In this document: in pieces, positions 6,478 through 9,689 of the stretch
Layout of the letters: the number at the start of each line of letters is the position of its first letter
Position numbering within the stretch: position 1 is the stretch's first letter
NCBI GenBank assembly: GCA_035293245.1
Contig: DATDOO010000372.1
Coordinates: 1 to 9,689 of the forward strand
Direction of reading: 5' to 3'
Source of the DNA: DATDOO01 sp035293245
GTDB taxonomy: Bacteria; Pseudomonadota; Gammaproteobacteria; Methylococcales; Methylococcaceae
DNA: 9,689 nt
Program-made: the position numbers and the translations under genes
Notes under the pieces: generated by a model
Seen by the model: only the letters and a program-made list of their open reading frames with translations
Told to the model about the DNA's origin: nothing
Databases searched by the model: none

Positions 6478-7790
6478 TCCGTCTTGGCCTCCCCGCCGAC
6501 GACGACGGTCTTGAACGCTTCGGGCCGAATCCGCGCCTGAAACACGCGGCGGATATCGTCACGATTCACGGCCTCGACTCGTGCGCTGAACGTGTCGAGA
6601 TAATCCAGCGCCAAGCCGTAGAAACCGATCATGGCCACGGTTTCGGCGATTTTCTGGTTGCTGTCGATGCGCAGCACAAAACCGCCGGTGATGTTCTTCT
6701 TGGCTGCCGCCAACTCTTCCTCCGTCGGCCCGTCGGCGATGAAGGCGCGCAGTGTTTCGTTCAGCACGCGCACCGCCTCCTCCGCCTGATTGTTGCGGGT
6801 TTGCAGACCCATGGTGAACGGGCCGCGCGCCGCCTGCGGCTGAAAGTAGCTGTAAGCGCTGTAGGACAGGCCGCGCTTCTCGCGCACCTCATCGATGATG
6901 CGCGACACCAGGCCGCTGCCGCCGAGAATATGGTTGCCCACATACAGCGGGAAATAATCCGGATCGTTGAACGGCAGCACCGGTGCGCCGGAGAGAACAT
7001 GCGTCTGCGCCGACGGGAACGTTTTGCGCAGCACTGTGCCGGCGCCGTTGTCCGGGGCGGGGGGCAGTGCTTCCGCCGCCGCGCCCTCGGGCATCCCGTG
7101 CAGCAGGGCTGCGGCGATTTCCGCCGCCTTCTCGCGGCTCACATCGCCCACCAGCACCAGGAGCGCATTCTTCGCCACGTAGTAACGGCGATGAAAACGC
7201 TTCACGTCCTCCCGCTTCAGGCGCGCCACCGTTTCCGGCTTGCCGCTGGCCGGATGGGCGTAAGGATGCGCGCCGTACAGCGCCTCGTAGTACATGTTTT
7301 CGGCGATGTCCGCGGGCGACTCCTCTTCCTGTTTGAGCGCCTGCAGCGTGCGCTGCTTTTCACGCTGGAAGTCTTTCGGACTGAAACGGGGCTGGACCAG
7401 CACCGCCCGGGCGGTTTCCAGCGCCACGGCGAGCTTGTCCGGCTCGGTGAGGGTGCGCAGGCTCAGCCAGGCCGAATCGCGCGACGCGCCGCCGCCCAGC
7501 GCAGCGCCGACACCTTCCAGCCGCTGGGCAATGGCGTCCGCGTCCCATTCGCCCGCGCCAGCGTCCAGCAGGGAAGCTGTCAGCGCGGCGACGCCGTACT
7601 GCTCGCCGTCGCGGGCGCTGCCGGCGGCAAACACCACACGAGCGTCGAGCAGGGGCAAGCCGGGCGCTTTCACGAACAGCACCCGGCTCCCTTGCGGGGC
7701 CGTCCACTGTTCGATGACCGGCCCCGCCTGGACGCCACAGGCCCAGAACGCGAACAGCCCGATTGCCACTATCCAGCGCTTAGCGTACAT
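6474..7790 (-). CDS. M16-family peptidase-like protein, non-catalytic partner subunit
   Basis: This 438-residue M16B-type protein has a predicted signal peptide (about 1-22: MYAKRW, a hydrophobic core, then GVQA), so it should be exported. Where active members have the zinc motif HxxEH, it reads VAALTASLLDAG, so the zinc ligands are missing. It keeps the C-terminal Arg/Tyr motif RGLSYSAYS (Arg306, Tyr310), which in heterodimeric M16B enzymes helps position the substrate for the catalytic partner. The preceding gene encodes that probable partner and overlaps this one by 11 bp. The start is ATG at 7790 with AGGAGA (7802-7797) 6 nt upstream. A longer in-frame start at 7850 would add an Arg-rich stretch ahead of the signal peptide and has no support. 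Substrates are unknown; PqqL-like labels are common but uninformative. Confidence 0.92.
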   Translation of the reverse strand: MYAKRWIVAIGLFAFWACGVQAGPVIEQWTAPQGSRVLFVKAPGLPLLDARVVFAAGSARDGEQYGVAALTASLLDAGAGEWDADAIAQRLEGVGAALGGGASRDSAWLSLRTLTEPDKLAVALETARAVLVQPRFSPKDFQREKQRTLQALKQEEESPADIAENMYYEALYGAHPYAHPASGKPETVARLKREDVKRFHRRYYVAKNALLVLVGDVSREKAAEIAAALLHGMPEGAAAEALPPAPDNGAGTVLRKTFPSAQTHVLSGAPVLPFNDPDYFPLYVGNHILGGSGLVSRIIDEVREKRGLSYSAYSYFQPQAARGPFTMGLQTRNNQAEEAVRVLNETLRAFIADGPTEEELAAAKKNITGGFVLRIDSNQKIAETVAMIGFYGLALDYLDTFSARVEAVNRDDIRRVFQARIRPEAFKTVVVGGEAKTD

Positions 7791-9156
7791 GACCCGTCTC
7801 CTGAATCGATTCGATGACCGCCTTGCCCGCTTCGATGGGCAAGGGTTCAAGCCAGGCGACGCTCAGATGCTCGTCCAGCAGGTACTTGCGGGCGACCGCC
7901 TGCACCTCTTCTGCCTTCACCGCCTGGATACGGGCCGGATATTCGTCGGCGCGCTGCCAACCCAGGTCCACCGTCTCCAGCAAGCCGAGGCGCATGGCCT
8001 GATAGAACATGGAGTCGCGCTGATAAACCTCCTGCGCCAACACTTGGGCCTTCACCCGTTCCAGTTCGGCCTGGGCGACGGGCTTGTCGCGCACTTGGCG
8101 CACCTCTTCGCGCAGCGCCTGTTCCAGTTCCCGCAAGCTCTTGCCCGTCGCCGGGGTCGCCTCCAGTTCGAACAAGGCGGGCAGACGCGGATACAGGTTA
8201 TAGCCGGCGCCGGCTTCCGCCGCGATCTGCCCGCCGCGCACCAGGCGGCTGGAAAAGCGCGCGCTGGCGCCGCCGTCGAGCACTCCAGCCAGCACTTCCA
8301 GGGCGTAAGGTTCCCAGTCGGCCTGTGCCTCCTTCAACGCCGGCACCTTGTACGCCATGGCGAGATAGGGGAGCTTGGCGGGCAATTTCACCGTCATGCG
8401 CCGCTCGCCCGCCTGCTCCACTTCCCGGCGCAGTTTCAGCGCCGGCAAATCGCCGGGAGGCAGCGGTCCGAAGTGCTTTTTCGCCAGTTCCAGCACGGCC
8501 TGGGGTTCCACATCGCCCACCACGACCAGCGTGGCGTTGTTCGGGGCGTACCAGCGGAGGTACCAGTCCCGCAAGTCCTCGACCGTGATGGCGCGGATGT
8601 CGTCCGGCCAACCGATGACCGGATTGCGGTACGGGCTGTTGGTGTGCGCCAGCGCCGCGAAGTGCTCGGACAGTTTGGCGCGCGGCTGGTCTTCGGTGCG
8701 CATGCGCCGCTCCTCCATGACCACCTCGCGCTCCTTGGCGAATTCCTCCGGCAGGATGCGCAGATGGCGCATGCGGTCCGCCTCCAGCTCGAAGCTCACT
8801 TCCAGGCGGGATTTTTCGAGGGTCTGGAAGTAGGCGGTATAATCCGCGCCGGTGAATGCGTTCTCCCTCCCCCCGTTTGCTGCGATAATGCGGGAAAACT
8901 CGCCCGGTGGATGCTTTTCCGTGCCCTTGAACATCATGTGTTCCAGGATGTGGGAAATACCGGTCACGCCTTCGTGCTCGTAGCTGGAACCGACCTTGTA
9001 CCAAACCTGCGACACCGCCGCCGGCGCGCGATGATCCTCTTTCACCAGCAGCTTGAGACCGTTGTCGAGCTGGAATTCGTGAACCGCCGGCCTTTCCGCC
9101 CAAGCCAGGACGGGCAGACAGGACAGGAGCGCGACCGCTGCGCGCAGTATCTTCAT
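7780..9156 (-). CDS. M16-family zinc metallopeptidase, catalytic subunit
   Basis: The 458-residue product starts with a predicted signal peptide (MKILRAAVALLSCLPVLAWA, about 1-20), placing it in the periplasm or outside the cell. The inverted zinc motif HILEH (His69, Glu72, His73) is intact. The third ligand is probably Glu149 in EREVVMEERRM, 75 residues after His73, within the family spacing. NGGRENAFTGADYTAYF (94-110) is the conserved strand and loop around the active site. The rest follows the usual two-domain M16B layout of about 220 residues each. ATG at 9156 was chosen for the signal peptide; the longer open frame begins in the intergenic hairpin. The ribosome binding site (AAGAG about 10 nt upstream) is modest. 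It is the first gene of the five-gene unit ending in the ferredoxin, and probably forms a heterodimer with the next product. Confidence 0.95.
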   Translation of the reverse strand: MKILRAAVALLSCLPVLAWAERPAVHEFQLDNGLKLLVKEDHRAPAAVSQVWYKVGSSYEHEGVTGISHILEHMMFKGTEKHPPGEFSRIIAANGGRENAFTGADYTAYFQTLEKSRLEVSFELEADRMRHLRILPEEFAKEREVVMEERRMRTEDQPRAKLSEHFAALAHTNSPYRNPVIGWPDDIRAITVEDLRDWYLRWYAPNNATLVVVGDVEPQAVLELAKKHFGPLPPGDLPALKLRREVEQAGERRMTVKLPAKLPYLAMAYKVPALKEAQADWEPYALEVLAGVLDGGASARFSSRLVRGGQIAAEAGAGYNLYPRLPALFELEATPATGKSLRELEQALREEVRQVRDKPVAQAELERVKAQVLAQEVYQRDSMFYQAMRLGLLETVDLGWQRADEYPARIQAVKAEEVQAVARKYLLDEHLSVAWLEPLPIEAGKAVIESIQETGHVR

Positions 9157-9251
9157 GATGAACACTCTTTGGTGAGTCGGGAAATGGATGAAAAACGCCG
9201 CGCCCACGGCGCGAACTTTTTCATTTTAATCGAATCGGCCGCACACAACCC
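9157..9251. promoter_or_regulatory. Divergent promoter region between the M16 peptidase unit and ctaB
   Basis: This 95-bp spacer should start transcription both of the five-gene minus-strand unit and of ctaB. An AT-rich core at 9217-9230 contains TTTAAT (9225-9230, plus strand, 5 of 6 to the -10 consensus) and TAAAAT (9228-9223, minus strand, 5 of 6). The two candidate -10 elements therefore overlap. I see no convincing -35 for either. Next to the core is a GC-rich hairpin with T-tracts on both sides, listed separately. There is no clear ribosome binding site before ctaB. Confidence 0.3.
9190..9222. terminator. Terminator-like hairpin with T-tracts in both directions
   Basis: A perfect inverted repeat CGCGCC-CAC-GGCGCG (9199-9213) is flanked by GAAAAA (9190-9195) and TTTTTC (9217-9222), which are also complementary. 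The whole 33-bp element can fold with a 3 x 3 internal loop. Read on either strand, the GC stem is followed within 3 nt by a run of five T, the form of a bidirectional intrinsic terminator. It does not sit behind a visible gene: it lies in the leader of the M16 unit (34 nt from its ATG) and 29 nt before ctaB. It may instead be an attenuator, an operator, or protection against read-through. The fold is seen in the sequence; the function is a guess. Confidence 0.4.
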
Positions 9252-9689
9252 ATGACCCCGCCCCCCTGGAAAGCCTATCTGTCCCTGTGCAAGCCCAAAG
9301 TGGTGGCCCTGATCGTCTTCACCGCCGTGATCGGCATGTTCCTGGCCGTGCCGGGCGCGCCGCCGCTGGGCAACGTCCTGTACGGAACGCTGGGCATCGC
9401 GCTGGCCGCCGCTTCCGCCGCAGCCATCAACCACTACCTCGACCGGCAGGCCGACGCGCACATGGCGCGCACCCGGCGCCGCCCGCTGCCGCAGGGACAG
9501 CTGAATCCGGCCCGCGTCCTCGGCTTCGCCGGACTCTTGGGAGCGACGGGGATGTATATCCTCGTCACGCAAGTAAATATGCTCACCGCCGTGCTGACCT
9601 TCCTGTCGCTGATCGGCTACGCGGTGATCTACACGGTTTACCTGAAACGCATGACGCCCCAGAACATCGTCATCGGCGGTGCGGCGGGC
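9252..9689 (+). CDS. ctaB: Protoheme IX farnesyltransferase (heme O synthase), N-terminal part
   Basis: Heme O synthase adds a farnesyl group to heme b, giving heme O for terminal oxidases. It is an integral inner-membrane prenyltransferase. The first 146 codons are present and the frame is open to the right edge; the family is usually about 290-300 residues, so roughly half is seen. The prenyl-diphosphate/Mg motif NHYLDRQAD (Asn60, Asp64, Asp68) is followed by HMARTRRRPLP (70-80), the family hallmark. The hydrophobic stretches at about 17-33, 42-59, 89-105 and 109-125 fit its first membrane helices. The N-terminus WKAYLSLCKPKVV is also typical. The start is ATG at 9252, which has no clear ribosome binding site. 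It is called cyoE in bo3 operons and ctaB beside aa3-type oxidase genes; no oxidase gene is in the window to decide. Confidence 0.95.
   Translation, partial: MTPPPWKAYLSLCKPKVVALIVFTAVIGMFLAVPGAPPLGNVLYGTLGIALAAASAAAINHYLDRQADAHMARTRRRPLPQGQLNPARVLGFAGLLGATGMYILVTQVNMLTAVLTFLSLIGYAVIYTVYLKRMTPQNIVIGGAAG

Noticed and set aside
6801..7817. A 338-codon open frame on the plus strand opposite the second M16 gene
   Set aside because: The product is Arg/His/Gln-rich in a way typical of antisense reading of GC-rich genes, and the opposite strand encodes a complete protein.
7294..9255. A 653-codon open frame on the plus strand opposite the M16 peptidase genes
   Set aside because: It is wholly antisense to two well-supported genes with intact signal peptides and motifs. 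Its product has low-complexity composition with no recognisable domain, and long antisense frames are expected in GC-rich DNA.

Overview
This window is a gene-dense, GC-rich stretch of a proteobacterial chromosome. It has 11 protein-coding genes, two of them cut by the window edges. The proteins resemble Beta/Gammaproteobacterial housekeeping proteins: Dut and the ferredoxin closely match the E. coli and Allochromatium family members as I remember them. The order radC / coaBC-dut-(algC-like) is the one I recall from Pseudomonas. I lean towards a betaproteobacterium, but the window has no rRNA or other decisive marker. There are no mobile elements, CRISPR arrays, tRNAs or phage genes, and no gap over about 105 bases lacks a gene.

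Layout. (1) Minus strand, 1860 to 1: coaBC, dut (29-bp overlap, GTG start) and the first 61 codons of a membrane-anchored protein that may be an AlgC-type phosphomannomutase/phosphoglucomutase. (2) Plus strand, 1963-2637: radC, divergent from coaBC across a 102-bp spacer with a perfect 12-bp palindrome. (3) Minus strand, 3525-2629: purC, convergent with radC with stop regions overlapping by 9 bp. (4) Plus strand, 3601-5113: yajQ and a GAF-like/GGEEF diguanylate cyclase gene, overlapping by 8 bp. (5) Minus strand, 9156-5120: a compact five-gene unit of catalytic M16 peptidase, non-catalytic M16 partner, rsmD, coaD and a YfhL/Alvin-type ferredoxin, joined by overlaps of 11, 4 and 10 bp and one 12-bp gap. 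(6) Plus strand from 9252: the first 146 codons of heme O synthase (ctaB/cyoE), divergent from the M16 genes across 95 bp holding a hairpin that looks like a terminator in both directions.

How the genes fit together. Most are core metabolism: coenzyme A synthesis (coaBC and coaD, in separate units), dUTP removal, purine synthesis, 16S rRNA methylation, iron-sulfur electron transfer and heme O formation. The most suggestive arrangement is the yajQ-diguanylate cyclase pair. YajQ proteins are reported as cyclic di-GMP-binding effectors in Xanthomonas and relatives, and here the gene is physically coupled to a predicted synthase with an intact catalytic motif and product-inhibition site. The M16 pair looks like a secreted or periplasmic heterodimer with one zinc-binding and one degenerate subunit.

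I found no clearly novel large system. The points worth a second look are the YajQ/diguanylate cyclase coupling, the sensor half of that cyclase, the two intergenic symmetry elements, and the membrane-anchored gene at the left edge.
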